Shown in pieces: positions 42,932 through 52,316 of a DNA stretch of 64,000 nucleotides. The notes below the pieces were generated by a model. It saw nothing but the letters and a program-made list of their open reading frames with translations. It had not been told where the DNA came from and searched no databases. Numbering within the stretch: the first letter of the stretch is position 1; each line of letters opens with the position of its first letter. The position numbers and the translations under genes are program-made. The DNA comes from Gammaproteobacteria bacterium LSUCC0096 (GTDB lineage Bacteria; Pseudomonadota; Gammaproteobacteria; Pseudomonadales; Litorivicinaceae), in the NCBI GenBank assembly GCA_008087055.1, contig VIEA01000001.1, positions 719,346 through 783,345 of the forward strand. The letters run 5' to 3'.

Positions 42932-42941
42932 AATTGTCAAA
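42914..42941 (+). promoter_or_regulatory. Sigma-E promoter for rseA-rseB-rseC-mucD
   Basis: GGAACTT (42914-42920), a 16-base spacer, then TCAAA (42937-42941): the complete sigma-E consensus. It overlaps the last codons of rpoE. Transcription would begin near 42948, about 36 bases before the rseA ATG. This would let activated sigma-E raise its own anti-sigma factor and the MucD protease independently of the rpoE promoter. Confidence 0.75.
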
Positions 42942-42983
42942 GACATTAAATACAGTAAACCCATACATTGGAGTGGCGACTGA

Positions 42984-43649
42984 ATGACCGAGACCTTGCG
43001 ACAATCCCTGTCGGCTTTAGTTGATCAGGAGGCAACGGAATTCGAGGCACGTAAAATCCTTGATGCAACGAAATCACGTGGTGATCTCAAGGAGTACTGG
43101 GCGTCTTGTCAGGCGATTAGCAGTACGATGCGTGGAGAGTCAGTGCTTGGTACGAGTTTACTGGACCGTATTAATGCAGAACTTGATGGTGTGACCGAGG
43201 CGAAGCCAATAGCTGACGATTACAACCAAGAAGTTGCTCCGCATGTCACGTTTCTCCCAACAAAAGAGCCATTACCTAACCGCTTTGCAGCGTTAACTGG
43301 TCAGTTGGCAATTGCTGCATCGATTGCCTTTGCCGTTGTGGTGGGTGTTAAGGTCGTTGCCCCAGTGGATACACAACCTGCTGTTGCTGCGTCTGAACCT
43401 CTCGAGATTATCAAATTTCAGATGCCTGTTCAGAAAGAGACTGTATCAGTTGATGGTGTGACCAGTGCTCAAGATGCGGTCGAGCGCCGTCCTGTTGCAA
43501 GAATCCTGACAGAACAAGATATGAAGCAGCTGGTGAGCAATCGCCTGAGTCCGTATCTCATCCGCCATGCTGAAAACACCGCAGTCGTTGGTGGAACATC
43601 TGTTCTTCCGCTCGCACGAATCATGGGGCGTGACGAGCCAATCGAGTAA
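42984..43649 (+). CDS. rseA: Anti-sigma-E factor RseA (MucA)
   Basis: The 221-residue single-pass membrane protein has an N-terminal sigma-binding domain LRQSLSALVDQEATEFEARK (about 5-24) and YWASCQAISSTMRGE. A transmembrane helix (about 108-127, LAIAASIAFAVVVGVKVV) and a periplasmic tail follow. It holds sigma-E inactive until regulated proteolysis by DegS/RseP-type proteases. The C-terminal residues end in IE rather than the YYF-like signals of outer-membrane porins. It overlaps rseB by 1 base. Confidence 0.88.
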   Translation: MTETLRQSLSALVDQEATEFEARKILDATKSRGDLKEYWASCQAISSTMRGESVLGTSLLDRINAELDGVTEAKPIADDYNQEVAPHVTFLPTKEPLPNRFAALTGQLAIAASIAFAVVVGVKVVAPVDTQPAVAASEPLEIIKFQMPVQKETVSVDGVTSAQDAVERRPVARILTEQDMKQLVSNRLSPYLIRHAENTAVVGGTSVLPLARIMGRDEPIE

Positions 43650-44620
43650 TGCTATCTCGGTTTTTTAGTGTGCTTCTTTGCACACTAATGCTTGCGAGCT
43701 CGCAAGCATTCGCTATGAGCTCTGAGCCCGCGAAAGAGAAGCTTCGGTCGATGGCCGTAGCCGTCCGATCGCTATCTTATTCCGGAAAGCTTGTGTACCA
43801 GCGAGCTGATGTCTTAGCGAACCTCGCTTTCCAGCATGACGTTGTAAATGGGCAGGAAACTGCTCGGTTGAGACGCCTGTCGGGGCGACCATTGGAACGC
43901 GCGCAATCGGGTGACTCGCTTATTGAAGCGATTCCAGGCCCGGATGTTCTGCGTCAAGGATACCCATTGCCCGGGATGATTAATTCGGAGCCGAGTCAGA
44001 TTTTTGAGGCTCCGTATCAAATTACGCTTGGGGGTATCGAGCGGATCGCAGACCGATCAGCACAGCTCGTATTGGTCGAATCGATGGATGGCCATCGTCA
44101 TACCTACAAGTTTTGGGTCGATGAAGAGACATCACTGTTACTGAGATCACAAACCCTTAACGCAAACAATCAAACGCTCGAGCAGTTCGAATTTTCTGAG
44201 CTGACTGTTGGACCGCAATCGGTTGAAATCGCGAGTGGTCAGGAGTCTCTACAGGTCAAGGTTTATCCAATTACGGCGCCTGATTCAGTGTTGCAGTTTT
44301 CGCCAGCGAGTTGGTTGCCAGCTGGTTATCAACTGGTCTCAGCACTTCCATCGAGGGCGGGCAGTCATCGTGTGTATACTCTTGTCTATACAGATGGACT
44401 CGGAAGCTTCTCTATTTTTCTCGAGTTAACAAACTCAAGGCCTGAGCCAGATATGCAGGCGATTCTGGGCCCAACCGTTGCACTCGGTAAAGACTACGCC
44501 TTGTCAGGTGGTGCACTTCGTGTGACGTTGGTTGGTGAAATCCCCTCTGATACCGGTAAGACGATTATCGAAGCACTCGACGTCGATGGCTTAAAAGGTT
44601 TATTGAGTCGCTCACAGTGA
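43649..44620 (+). CDS. rseB: Periplasmic sigma-E regulator RseB (MucB)
   Basis: 323 residues. A signal peptide (FFSVLLCTLMLASSQAFA) precedes the lipoprotein-carrier-like N-terminal domain: RSLSYSGKLVYQRADVLANL and a conserved RRLSGRPLE-type turn (LRRLSGRPLERAQSGDSLIE). The C-terminal domain contains PASWLPAGYQLVSALPSRAG and VYTDGLGSFSIFLE. It binds RseA and mislocalised lipopolysaccharide or lipoproteins, protecting RseA from cleavage. Order and length match MucB. Confidence 0.92.
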   Translation: MLSRFFSVLLCTLMLASSQAFAMSSEPAKEKLRSMAVAVRSLSYSGKLVYQRADVLANLAFQHDVVNGQETARLRRLSGRPLERAQSGDSLIEAIPGPDVLRQGYPLPGMINSEPSQIFEAPYQITLGGIERIADRSAQLVLVESMDGHRHTYKFWVDEETSLLLRSQTLNANNQTLEQFEFSELTVGPQSVEIASGQESLQVKVYPITAPDSVLQFSPASWLPAGYQLVSALPSRAGSHRVYTLVYTDGLGSFSIFLELTNSRPEPDMQAILGPTVALGKDYALSGGALRVTLVGEIPSDTGKTIIEALDVDGLKGLLSRSQ

Positions 44621-45024
44621 GCTGTCGAAAATCAGTTGAAGTGATATCGGTCAATCAAGGATCGCTGACGGTGAAAGCAGTTAGCCAATCATTGTGTCCA
44701 GCATGTCAGGAACTTGGTCGGTGTCGATCGGATTGGCTCAGTATAAAATCTGCTCGCCAAACCTTTGAAATTCCCCTTAATGAACCCATTTCTGTGAGTG
44801 CGGGTGATATCGTTGTTCTGAACATTGATGAGCAAGCGTTAACCGCTCAAATGATTAAGCTCTATGGTCTGCCGTTAATTGGTTTTATTGCACCGATTAT
44901 CGTTGGACAGACGGAGGGATGGAGCGAGTTGTCCCAAGCAATGGCTGCATTTGTTGGTCTCGGCTTGGGTTGGGTCTCCAGTCGTTACTGGACACAAACG
45001 TTTCAGATAAGGATTGATCAATGA
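44617..45024 (+). CDS. rseC: RseC/MucC-family membrane protein
   Basis: 135 residues. The N-terminal cysteine-rich domain has the family's spacing (SQSLCPACQELGRCRS, about 22-37, with a further Cys at residue 3). Two C-terminal transmembrane helices follow (about 85-103 and 107-125). RseC modulates sigma-E signalling and is linked to the SoxR-reducing system. It overlaps rseB and mucD by 4 bases on each side, consistent with tight co-translation. Confidence 0.87.
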   Translation: MSCRKSVEVISVNQGSLTVKAVSQSLCPACQELGRCRSDWLSIKSARQTFEIPLNEPISVSAGDIVVLNIDEQALTAQMIKLYGLPLIGFIAPIIVGQTEGWSELSQAMAAFVGLGLGWVSSRYWTQTFQIRIDQ

Positions 45025-46394
45025 AATCAATGATGCGCTTTTTTATTGGGTTCGTGGTTGTCGTTAGCCTTAACGTGCAAGCGCAATTACCTGACTTTAC
45101 GCAACTGGTCGATGATGTATCTCCGGCTGTTGTGAATATTTCAACGCGCTCCTCTCAGCCAGCTTCCAGACCTCAGCAAATGCCGGATTTGCAAAATCTC
45201 CCTCCATTTTTCAGAGAATTTTTTGAGCGTGGTGTCCCGATGCCGCCGCAAGAGCGTGAGGGGCGGTCGTTAGGATCTGGTTTCATTATTTCGAAAGATG
45301 GTTATGTGTTAACCAACAACCACGTTGTTGAAGGCGCAGAGACGGTTATTGTTCGCTTAAACGACCGTCGGGAATTTATTGCTGAAATCGTGGGTACAGA
45401 TCCACGTTCCGATGTGGCTGTGTTAAAACTTGATGCAACTGATCTTCCTGTGGTCAAAATTGCTGATAGTGATAATGTCAAACGCGGTCAGTGGGTTGTC
45501 GCAATCGGTTCGCCGTTTGGGTTCGATTACAGTGTCACAGCTGGCATTGTGAGTGCGACTGGGCGTGCTTTGCCTGATGAGAGCTATGTTCCGTTTATTC
45601 AAACTGACGTTGCGATCAACCCAGGTAACTCGGGTGGTCCTTTATTTAATCTGGACGGTGAGGTCGTTGGGATTAACTCGCAAATTTTCACGCGATCTGG
45701 TGGTTTCATGGGATTGTCGTTTGCCATTCCAATGAATCTAGCCATGAATGTAACCGAACAAATTCAGGAAGATGGTGTTGTTCGTCGTGGATGGTTGGGA
45801 GTTTTGATTCAAGAAGTCAATCGCGATCTTGCTTTAAGTTTCGGGCTTGAGAAACCAATGGGTGCATTAATTGCGCAGGCTTCAAGCTCTGGCCCGGCCG
45901 GAAAAGCAGGGATACAGCCAGGTGATATCATTGTGCGTTTCAACGGTAAAGACGTTGAACGTTCTTCTGATTTACCGCCAATGGTGGGTCTGGTACGCCC
46001 TGGTTCAACAGTGCCTGTTGATGTTGTCCGTCAAGGTGATCGACTGACTCTGGATGTGACTATTGAACAACTTCCTGAGGCGAACCAAGTGGCGCAGGCC
46101 ATGTCATCGCAGCCAAAATCTATTTTGGGTATGACGGTCGACGAGGTTCCTGAGTCACTTCGGGCTGAAAGTAATCTTCAAGGTGGGATTTTGGTCAAAG
46201 AGGTGAACGAGGATCCTGCATTAAGTGCTGGCTTAAGAGCAGGCGACATTATTACGCAGGTTGGTGGCCGCGAGATAATGCGTGTCTCAGATCTGCAAAC
46301 TTTACTGGATTCATTGCCTACGGATCGGCCAATTCCAGTACTTGTTGTGCGCGGAGGTAATTCAACGTTTCTCACTTTGCGATTAGGTCGCTAA
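45021..46394 (+). CDS. mucD: Periplasmic serine protease MucD/DegQ
   Basis: 457 residues. A signal peptide ends near NVQAQ. The trypsin-like domain has the triad His101 (LTNNHVVEGA), Asp131 (SDVAVLKLD) and Ser204 (INPGNSGGPLFN). Two PDZ domains follow (about 265-355 and 370-455). It degrades or refolds damaged envelope proteins. As the last gene of the sigma-E operon it parallels Pseudomonas algU-mucABCD. Either mucD or degQ is a fair name. Confidence 0.93.
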   Translation: MKSMMRFFIGFVVVVSLNVQAQLPDFTQLVDDVSPAVVNISTRSSQPASRPQQMPDLQNLPPFFREFFERGVPMPPQEREGRSLGSGFIISKDGYVLTNNHVVEGAETVIVRLNDRREFIAEIVGTDPRSDVAVLKLDATDLPVVKIADSDNVKRGQWVVAIGSPFGFDYSVTAGIVSATGRALPDESYVPFIQTDVAINPGNSGGPLFNLDGEVVGINSQIFTRSGGFMGLSFAIPMNLAMNVTEQIQEDGVVRRGWLGVLIQEVNRDLALSFGLEKPMGALIAQASSSGPAGKAGIQPGDIIVRFNGKDVERSSDLPPMVGLVRPGSTVPVDVVRQGDRLTLDVTIEQLPEANQVAQAMSSQPKSILGMTVDEVPESLRAESNLQGGILVKEVNEDPALSAGLRAGDIITQVGGREIMRVSDLQTLLDSLPTDRPIPVLVVRGGNSTFLTLRLGR

Positions 46395-46429
46395 ACTAAC
46401 GCGATTTTTTCGCTAGGAGCAATGGAGTC

Positions 46430-48226
46430 TTGACTGACCCGTCACATATACGCAACTTTTCTATCATCGCTCACATCGACCATGGTAAATCAACGCTGGC
46501 TGATCGGTTCATCCAGCGTTGTGGTGGACTGTCAGACCGTGAGATGGGAGCTCAAGTTCTCGATTCAATGGATATTGAGCGAGAGCGCGGGATCACCATC
46601 AAAGCGCAAAGCGTGACCCTGAATTACACAGCGCTTAATGGCGAAACTTACGAATTGAACTTCATCGATACGCCGGGGCACGTTGACTTCAGTTATGAAG
46701 TGTCACGTTCTTTGTACGCATGTGAAGGTGCTTTGCTCGTCGTTGATGCGGCTCAAGGCGTCGAGGCGCAATCGGTGGCTAACTGTTATACGGCTATTGA
46801 ACAAGGCCTTGAGGTTGTTCCAGTCCTTAACAAAATGGATTTGCCTCAAGCCGAGCCTGAACGCGTTAAAGAAGAGATTGAAAACATCATCGGTATCGAC
46901 GCGTCTGACGCAATTCCATGCTCTGCCAAAAGCGGAATGGGTATTGATGAGCTTCTTGAACAGCTGATTGTAAAGATTCCACCGCCATCTGTTGATCGGA
47001 CACTTCCAACACAAGCATTGATCATCGACTCATGGTTCGATAGCTATTTGGGTGTCGTCTCGTTGGTCCGAGTTACGCAAGGGTCCTTGCGTAAAGGGCA
47101 AAAGATTCGAGTTAAGAGTACTGGTCGTGATTGGCAGGTGGGTGACGTGGGTGTCTTCACGCCAAAGCGTCTCTCGAAAGATATGCTGCAAGCGGGCCAG
47201 GTCGGGTTCATGATCGCGGGCATTAAAGATATCCACGGTGCCCCAGTCGGGGACACCTTGGTTGATACAAAATTCCCAGAGACCGATGCGTTACCTGGAT
47301 TCCAGAAGGTCAAGCCACAGGTATATGCTGGTTTGTTCCCTGTGTCAGCAGATGATTTTGAGGATTTTCGTGAAGCTTTGGAAAAACTGACACTGAATGA
47401 TGCTAGCTTGATTTACGAACCCGAGACCTCTGATGCACTCGGATTTGGATTTCGATGCGGCTTCCTCGGTATGTTGCACATGGAGATTATCCAGGAACGA
47501 CTAGAACGTGAATATGACCTCGATCTGATCACATCAGCACCGACGGTTGTTTATGAAGTTGTGACAAGCGACGGCCAAACGCTCTACGTAGATAACCCGT
47601 CACGGCTTCCAGATATTGGCTCAATCGAGGATATGCGTGAGCCAATCGTCGCGGCAACGATTCTGGTACCGAATGAATATGTGGGCTCGGTGATGACTCT
47701 CTGTGTGGAAAAGCGTGGGATGCAGAGAGATCTCAAGTACATGGGTAGTCAAGTTCAGATCGAGTTTGACCTTCCGATGGCTGAGGTTGTGATGGATTTC
47801 TTCGACCGACTGAAATCGGCAACGCGAGGATTTGGCTCGCTTGATTACAGTTTTGTGCGATTTGAGTCCTGTCCGTTAGTGCGGTTGGATATTCTGATTA
47901 ACGGGGAGCGTGTCGATGCGCTGGCCGCTATTGTTCATAAGGACCATTCGCAATCGAGAGGTCGTGAACTGGCCGAAAAACTGCGCGAATTGATTCCTCG
48001 TCAAATGTTCGATGTTGCAATCCAGGCAGCGATTGGTCGCCATGTTATTGCGCGAACCACTGTGAAAGCATTGCGCAAAAATGTCACTGCAAAATGTTAT
48101 GGTGGCGATGCGACGCGGAAGCGCAAGTTGTTAGAAAAACAGAAAGCCGGTAAAAAACGAATGAAGCAAGTGGGTCGTGTCGAGATTCCACAGGATGCTT
48201 TCTTGGCTGTATTAAAGGTAGATTAA
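46430..48226 (+). CDS. lepA: Elongation factor 4 (LepA)
   Basis: The 598-residue translational GTPase has G1 [14 protein letters not shown] (about 14-27), G2/G3 [11 protein letters not shown] and [21 protein letters not shown]4 NKMD and the LepA-specific C-terminal domain ([20 protein letters not shown], about 555-575). It back-translocates stalled ribosomes. The start is TTG 46430, with GGAG just upstream. It begins the lepA-lepB-rnc-era-recO-pdxJ-acpS block. Confidence 0.95.
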   Translation: MTDPSHIRNFSIIAHIDHGKSTLADRFIQRCGGLSDREMGAQVLDSMDIERERGITIKAQSVTLNYTALNGETYELNFIDTPGHVDFSYEVSRSLYACEGALLVVDAAQGVEAQSVANCYTAIEQGLEVVPVLNKMDLPQAEPERVKEEIENIIGIDASDAIPCSAKSGMGIDELLEQLIVKIPPPSVDRTLPTQALIIDSWFDSYLGVVSLVRVTQGSLRKGQKIRVKSTGRDWQVGDVGVFTPKRLSKDMLQAGQVGFMIAGIKDIHGAPVGDTLVDTKFPETDALPGFQKVKPQVYAGLFPVSADDFEDFREALEKLTLNDASLIYEPETSDALGFGFRCGFLGMLHMEIIQERLEREYDLDLITSAPTVVYEVVTSDGQTLYVDNPSRLPDIGSIEDMREPIVAATILVPNEYVGSVMTLCVEKRGMQRDLKYMGSQVQIEFDLPMAEVVMDFFDRLKSATRGFGSLDYSFVRFESCPLVRLDILINGERVDALAAIVHKDHSQSRGRELAEKLRELIPRQMFDVAIQAAIGRHVIARTTVKALRKNVTAKCYGGDATRKRKLLEKQKAGKKRMKQVGRVEIPQDAFLAVLKVD

Positions 48227-48229
48227 GAA

Positions 48230-48979
48230 ATGGATTTCACGCTCATATTGGTCGTTATCGTGCTCGTATCAGGCGTGATTTACGGTTTAGATCTTCTGTA
48301 CTTTAAGAACAAACGAAATGGTCGTGATCCCGGGATCATTATTGATTACAGCCGCTCGTTTTTCCCCGTATTATTTTTAGTACTGCTATTGCGATCATTT
48401 TTGTTTGAACCCTTCCAGATTCCAAGTGGATCAATGCTTCCGACATTGAAGATTGGTGATTTTATCCTCGTGAACAAATTCGATTATGGATTGCGTTTGC
48501 CGGTGCTTGGTAACACTGTCGTTGAAGTTGGCGAGCCAAAGCGTGGTGATGTGATGGTGTTTAAATACCCTGAAGATCCGCGAATCAATTTTATCAAGCG
48601 TGTTGTTGGTATTCCTGGGGATACTGTTGAGTATCGAAACAAAGTGGTTTACATCAATGGTGAAGCTCAAACGTTAACGCAAATGACTCCAGATGGTTCG
48701 CTCGTTGTTCCACCTTTGACTGAAGAAGCCTCCGAGCAATTGGGTGATCGTGAACACAGAATATGGCGTCGGATGACTCAAGGGCGCGATTTTGGTCCGA
48801 TTCAGATTCCTTCGGGCCAATATTTTGTGATGGGAGATAACCGAGATAACTCAAACGACAGTCGTGTTTGGGGATTTGTTGATGATTCTCTCATTGTTGG
48901 GCGCGCATTTGCTGTCTGGATGCATTGGGAAAAGTTATTGTCGATTCCTTCGTTCAGTGATGTGCGGATTATCCAGTGA
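48230..48979 (+). CDS. lepB: Signal peptidase I
   Basis: The 249-residue inner-membrane peptidase has two N-terminal transmembrane helices (about 3-22 and 44-60). The catalytic Ser68-Lys123 dyad lies in IPSGSMLPTL and FIKRVVGIPGD. The conserved MGDNRDNSNDSRVWGFV box (about 204-220) is intact. It cleaves Sec and Tat signal peptides. It is shorter than E. coli LepB (324), like the pseudomonad-sized forms. The rnc GTG overlaps its stop. Confidence 0.95.
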   Translation: MDFTLILVVIVLVSGVIYGLDLLYFKNKRNGRDPGIIIDYSRSFFPVLFLVLLLRSFLFEPFQIPSGSMLPTLKIGDFILVNKFDYGLRLPVLGNTVVEVGEPKRGDVMVFKYPEDPRINFIKRVVGIPGDTVEYRNKVVYINGEAQTLTQMTPDGSLVVPPLTEEASEQLGDREHRIWRRMTQGRDFGPIQIPSGQYFVMGDNRDNSNDSRVWGFVDDSLIVGRAFAVWMHWEKLLSIPSFSDVRIIQ

Positions 48980-49656
48980 GTGCCACTGATCTCGACGACT
49001 TACAATCGCGTCTTGGTTATCGGTTCAAGGACATTGAGCACCTCGAATCGGCTCTCACTCATCGAAGCATGGGACCTTCGCACAACGAGCGCCTTGAATT
49101 TTTAGGTGATTCGATTGTGAATTTTGTGGTTGCGGAAGCGCTTTTTCGTCGTTATCCGGAGGCTCGTGAGGGTAAACTCACACGGATGCGCGCCTCGTTA
49201 GTACGTGGTCAGTCATTATCGCAACTCGCCAGACGTTTACAGTTAGGTGAGACCATCAGACTCGGAAGTGGTGAACGAAAGAGTGGTGGGCGCCGTCGAG
49301 ATTCAATTCTAGCGGATGCAATGGAAGCCGTGATTGGTGCCATTTTCCTTGATGGCGGAATGGCCGCTTGTCAAAGCTGTATTACAACTTGGCTTGAATC
49401 CGAGTTGGCTGCAGTGAATCCGAATCAGGTGGATAAGGATCCAAAGACTGCGTTACAGGAATGGTTGCAGAGAGAAAAGAAAGATCTCCCTGTGTATCGA
49501 GTTCTCGAAGTCTTGGGGCCTGCTCATCAGCAAACGTTTCGTGTGCAAGTGCAGGTCGATGGTCTTGAGGAATATCCTGTCGGGACAGGCGCTTCTCGAC
49601 GCGAAGCTGAACAGGCAGCGGCTGCAGATGCATTGTTACAGTTGAGTGCATCATGA
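48976..49656 (+). CDS. rnc: Ribonuclease III
   Basis: The 226-residue dsRNA-specific endonuclease has catalytic signature NERLEFLGDSIVNFVVAEAL (about 35-54, with the two Glu and Asp metal ligands), LADAMEAVIGAIFLDGG (second acidic cluster) and a C-terminal double-stranded-RNA-binding domain (about 153-222, with GTGASRREAEQAAA). It processes rRNA and mRNAs. GTG start; 4-base overlaps with lepB and era. Confidence 0.95.
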   Translation: MSATDLDDLQSRLGYRFKDIEHLESALTHRSMGPSHNERLEFLGDSIVNFVVAEALFRRYPEAREGKLTRMRASLVRGQSLSQLARRLQLGETIRLGSGERKSGGRRRDSILADAMEAVIGAIFLDGGMAACQSCITTWLESELAAVNPNQVDKDPKTALQEWLQREKKDLPVYRVLEVLGPAHQQTFRVQVQVDGLEEYPVGTGASRREAEQAAAADALLQLSAS

Positions 49657-50546
49657 CCTCTCGTTTCGGATTCGTTGCGATTGTTGGGCGTCCAAATGTT
49701 GGCAAATCAACGCTCTTGAATCATATCCTTGGTTTTAAGCTCTCAATCACCTCACGCAAACCACAAACGACCCGGCACCGTGTGCTAGGTATTTGGACAG
49801 AAGATGAAATCCAAATTGCATTTGTAGATACTCCTGGAATGCACACAGACCAGCCCAAGGCCATGAATCGTGTGATGAATCAAACAGCTGAACAGGCGAT
49901 GTCTGGCGTTGATGCTGTTGTGATGTTGACCGATGGAAAGGTTTGGAATGAGTTGGATGAACGTGTCTACCAGAAGGTAAAGCGTGCCGACTGTCCGAAG
50001 TACTGGGTTATCAATAAGGTCGACAAACTAGATAATAAAAATGAGTTATTGCCGCACATTCAAGCCATTGTTGAAGAGCATCCGTTTGATGAGGTCTTTC
50101 CGGTATCAGCACTTAGGAATCTGAACTTGGAGCCTTTGTTGAATGCGTTGAAAACGCAGATGCCTGTAGGGCCTTTTATGTACGATGAAGATCAAATTAC
50201 TGACCGTTCAGAGCGGTTTTTGGCAGCGGAAATCGTCCGGGAGCAGATCATGCGTCAGCTCGGTGACGAGGTTCCCTACGAAACGACAGTTGAGATCGAA
50301 TCATTCGATCACAGCGGCGATCGTGTCGGGATTCATGCGCTGATTTCCGTCGAGCGTGATGGCCAAAAAGCAATTCTAGTTGGTGAAGGCGGAGGGCGTC
50401 TGAAGCAAATAGGTATCGAAGCGCGTAAGCGTTTAGAGGACTTGCTCGAAGCGCATGTCGCATTAAAGCTTTGGGTGAAAGTGCGAGCAAGCTGGTCGAA
50501 TGATGAGCGAGCTTTAAAGTCGCTGGGCTATTTCGAGTCTGATTGA
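49653..50546 (+). CDS. era: GTPase Era
   Basis: 297 residues: G1 GRPNVGKSTLLNHILG (about 12-27), G3 DTPGMH, G4 NKVDKL, then a KH RNA-binding domain (about 205-290) with GEGGGRLKQIGIEARKRLED. It binds the 3' end of 16S rRNA during 30S assembly and is an essential partner of RNase III in this operon. Overlaps: 4 bases with rnc; stop/start TGATG with recO. Confidence 0.95.
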   Translation: MTSRFGFVAIVGRPNVGKSTLLNHILGFKLSITSRKPQTTRHRVLGIWTEDEIQIAFVDTPGMHTDQPKAMNRVMNQTAEQAMSGVDAVVMLTDGKVWNELDERVYQKVKRADCPKYWVINKVDKLDNKNELLPHIQAIVEEHPFDEVFPVSALRNLNLEPLLNALKTQMPVGPFMYDEDQITDRSERFLAAEIVREQIMRQLGDEVPYETTVEIESFDHSGDRVGIHALISVERDGQKAILVGEGGGRLKQIGIEARKRLEDLLEAHVALKLWVKVRASWSNDERALKSLGYFESD

Positions 50547-51208
50547 TGCAAAAGCTCTGGGTGATCCGGAAGCAGCCATACCGCGAGACAAGCGCACTAC
50601 TCACCGTCCTAACAGACGATAATCGATTGGTTCGCTGCGTTGCCAGAGGTGGTGGCAAGCTAAGCGAGTTTCAGCCGCTATTTGGCTTATTGACGACCAA
50701 CAAGAGCTTTTCAAACCTTTCAAAAATTGAACCTGCAGGCCCGCGCCTACCTTTGTCAGGCATTGAGCTTATTAGTGCGCTCTATTTGAATGAAATCACG
50801 CACTGGATAATCCCCGAAGGGGCTGAGGTAGAAAGCCTATTTGCGACCTATACACGATCAGTTACGGATGTTTCACTTGGTGAAGTAAAAGCACTCCGTC
50901 TCTATGAGCGGTGCTTGTTAGAAGCAGCAGGGCATTATCCTGTATTGGATCGCGATCGATCCGGCCATCTATTACGGCGAGATGCGTGCTATCGACTCCA
51001 CCAATATCAAGAACTGGTGGAAGTGCGTAGTGATGAGCCTGATGCATTGGGTGCTGACGATTGGTTGGCGCTCGCGGAAGGTAGCTATGACCATCCACAG
51101 AGCCTAAAACACGCTAAATGGTTGCATCGAGCATTGGTTGATATAGCGTTAGGTGGTCGACGTCTGGTGTCGAGAGAAATGTTAATGGAAATCGGGAAAA
51201 CACAATGA
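50546..51208 (+). CDS. recO: DNA repair protein RecO
   Basis: 220 residues from ATG 50546, overlapping the era stop. An OB-fold N-terminus (VIRKQPYRETSALLTVLTDD, then RCVARGGGKLSEFQPLFGL) is followed by the helical domain. It loads RecA with RecF/RecR at gaps and breaks. A zinc-finger is absent, as in most gammaproteobacteria. It is coupled to pdxJ by ATGA. Confidence 0.9.
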   Translation: MQKLWVIRKQPYRETSALLTVLTDDNRLVRCVARGGGKLSEFQPLFGLLTTNKSFSNLSKIEPAGPRLPLSGIELISALYLNEITHWIIPEGAEVESLFATYTRSVTDVSLGEVKALRLYERCLLEAAGHYPVLDRDRSGHLLRRDACYRLHQYQELVEVRSDEPDALGADDWLALAEGSYDHPQSLKHAKWLHRALVDIALGGRRLVSREMLMEIGKTQ

Positions 51209-51939
51209 ATCAGTATGTGAGGCTTGGGGTGAACATCGACCACGTTGCGACATTGCGAAATGCGCGTGGCGGGCAAGACCCTCATCTATTGCAGATGGCT
51301 TTAGCTGTTGAGGAGGCAGGTGCAGATGGTATTACGATTCACTTACGTGAAGATCGTCGTCACATCAAAGATGAAGATGTGTGGTTGCTAAGAAGTCATC
51401 TGCGTACACCGATGAATCTTGAAATGGCAGCAACTGACGAAATGGTTCGAATTGCACTAAAAGCGATGCCGAAGGCCTGCTGTATCGTTCCTGAGCATCG
51501 TCGAGAGGTCACCACTGAAGGCGGTCTCAACGTTGTAAACCAACTCTCGGAACTAGGGATGCAGGTTGCAAAGTTAAGCGATGCCGGAATTGAAGTGAGC
51601 TTGTTTATTGATGCGGATCGAGATCAGATCCAAGCCGCTCATGATATTGGTGCTCCCGTAATTGAGTTACATACCGGAGAATACGCTAACGCGAGCTCGC
51701 CCCAGTTGGTAGATACTGAACTCGAGAGGCTTGAAGAAGCGTCCGCCTTTGCCCGGAGTCTCGGCATGATTGTGAATGCTGGACATGGTCTAACCAAGTT
51801 CAATGTGGCTCCCATTGCGGCCATTGACGGGATGAATGAATTAAATATCGGGCACAGTTTGATCGCGCGTTCACTGATGATTGGTTTGCCGGCTGCTGTG
51901 AGAGAATTTCGTGAGATTATGGATCGTGCGTGCCAATGA
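51205..51939 (+). CDS. pdxJ: Pyridoxine 5'-phosphate synthase
   Basis: The 244-residue TIM-barrel enzyme has the family signature LGVNIDHVATLRNARGG (about 6-22), ADGITIHLREDRRHI (about 41-55), VIELHTGEYAN and LGMIVNAGHGLTKFN near the end. It condenses 1-deoxyxylulose-5-phosphate with aminoacetone-phosphate to form pyridoxine phosphate. The order recO-pdxJ-acpS is conserved in gammaproteobacteria. Confidence 0.95.
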   Translation: MNQYVRLGVNIDHVATLRNARGGQDPHLLQMALAVEEAGADGITIHLREDRRHIKDEDVWLLRSHLRTPMNLEMAATDEMVRIALKAMPKACCIVPEHRREVTTEGGLNVVNQLSELGMQVAKLSDAGIEVSLFIDADRDQIQAAHDIGAPVIELHTGEYANASSPQLVDTELERLEEASAFARSLGMIVNAGHGLTKFNVAPIAAIDGMNELNIGHSLIARSLMIGLPAAVREFREIMDRACQ

Positions 51940-52316
51940 TCATAGGTATTGGCGTTGACCTGTGTGAAATTGAACGAATCCGCGAAGCGGTGAGCCGACA
52001 TGGAGATCAATTCGCGCAGAGGATTCTCTCGACTGCTGAGCTTGCTGATTTTGATGGCCTCAATCAAACCATGCAGGCCTCTTTCCTTGCGAAACGATTT
52101 GCTGCGAAAGAAGCCGTAGCGAAGGCCCTTGGGACCGGCATCGGTCGTGGCTTTGGCTTTCACGACATCACAATTACTCATGATGAGCTTGGGAAGCCAA
52201 TGGTCTCTTTGAATGTTAATAATTCAACGTTAGATGGCGCCCGCCAATACCGTATCCACCTAAGTATCAGCGACGAGCGTACCCATGCTATCGCCTTTTG
52301 CACCATTGAAGACTAG
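51936..52316 (+). CDS. acpS: Holo-[acyl-carrier-protein] synthase
   Basis: 126 residues from ATG 51936 (ATGA overlap with pdxJ). The phosphopantetheinyl transferase motifs are GIGVDLCEIERI (about 4-15, Mg-binding Asp8) and RFAAKEAVAKALGTGIGRGF (about 50-69, Glu). It transfers 4'-phosphopantetheine from CoA to ACP. Last gene of the lepA-acpS block; its stop shares CTAG with the opposing acyltransferase stop. Confidence 0.94.
   Translation: MIIGIGVDLCEIERIREAVSRHGDQFAQRILSTAELADFDGLNQTMQASFLAKRFAAKEAVAKALGTGIGRGFGFHDITITHDELGKPMVSLNVNNSTLDGARQYRIHLSISDERTHAIAFCTIED

Noticed and set aside
50248-50658. 136-codon minus-strand frame across era and recO
   Set aside because: It is antisense to two conserved genes and shows no domain or ribosome-binding site.
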